A stretch of DNA of 20,285 bases from a virus. The notes beneath the pieces were generated by a model. That model did no database searches and was not told the DNA's origin. It worked only from the letters and a program-made list of their open reading frames with translations. The translations under genes and the position numbers were made by a program. The stretch lies in IMG/VR virus record IMGVR_UViG_3300031673_000606, positions 1-20,285 of that record; one strand, 5' to 3'. Position 1 is the stretch's first letter. Each line of letters begins with the position of its first letter. Positions 20,252-20,285 of the stretch are shown here, in pieces.

Positions 20252-20274
20252 GCCGGAACATAATGCCGTCCGGC
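20252..20274 (-). terminator. Rho-independent terminator on the minus strand
   Basis: GCCGGA (20252-20257) and TCCGGC (20269-20274) form a perfect 6-bp stem with an 11-nt loop. Read on the minus strand the stem is followed by GCTTTTATTTTATTT, a T-rich tail. It would end an upstream minus-strand transcript outside the window, just before the ribosome site of the gene at 20225; read-through may feed this operon. Confidence 0.65.
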
Positions 20275-20285
20275 AATCGGCTGGT

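Noticed and set aside
1-20285. tRNA, rRNA, insertion sequences, integrase and attachment sites
   Set aside because: No cloverleaf, rRNA core, transposase or integrase motif was recognised on either strand; attachment sites cannot be judged from this window.

Overview
The window is a stretch of a tailed double-stranded DNA phage or prophage, of siphovirus type. Genes run head assembly, capsid, connector, tail, tail tip and fibres, then lysis, almost all on the plus strand, densely packed with ATGA/TAATG overlaps and strong AGGAG-type ribosome sites. A short minus-strand operon closes the window. The parts list is mosaic: SPP1-like portal and minor head protein, P22-like coat protein, and a lambda-style frameshifted tail chaperone. 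Base composition is AT-rich, with visibly GC-richer islands in the scaffold/coat genes and in the tip of the last fibre gene. TGA and TAA are the usual stops and TAG is nearly absent. The host cannot be named; a Gram-negative host is only hinted at by Rz-like membrane proteins in the lysis cassette.

Region 1-4926 holds the portal (cut by the window start), a string of very small genes (zinc-binding, lysine-rich and GGPGSGRKK-type), the gp7-like minor head protein, a DUF6496-like peptide and a ClpP-fold protease with a complete Ser-His-Asp triad. This region contains a decayed duplication and a small gene broken by a +1 frameshift at CCC-TGA. Region 4927-5189 is non-coding and structured: an RNA-like element ending in a stem plus T-run, an extended -10 promoter, then a long G.U-rich hairpin. 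Region 5190-7393 has an AT-hook protein, scaffold, major coat protein and a candidate decoration protein, closed by a hairpin terminator whose loop carries a translationally coupled mini-ORF.

Region 7475-13600 has head-tail connector, head closure, tail completion, tail terminator, tail tube, tail chaperone with a textbook -1 frameshift, tape measure and a distal-tail candidate. Region 13643-16805 has a fibre-like protein with exact 72-bp tandem repeats and an apparent ATT start, a tail hub candidate and a second fibre protein. Region 16829-18511 is the lysis cassette: membrane protein, M15 endolysin, holin candidate, and two same-strand overlapping membrane-protein genes sharing one ribosome site.

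At 18620-18714 a second copy of the RNA-like element occurs: 58 ungapped positions with 51 identical, including a 24-nt identical block, and one paired position changed from A-T to G-C. Both copies sit at the end of a transcription unit. I regard this pair as the best candidate for something undescribed. Beyond it, a convergent minus-strand operon (20225 to 18712) encodes a secreted lysozyme-like transglycosylase and four small proteins of unknown role.
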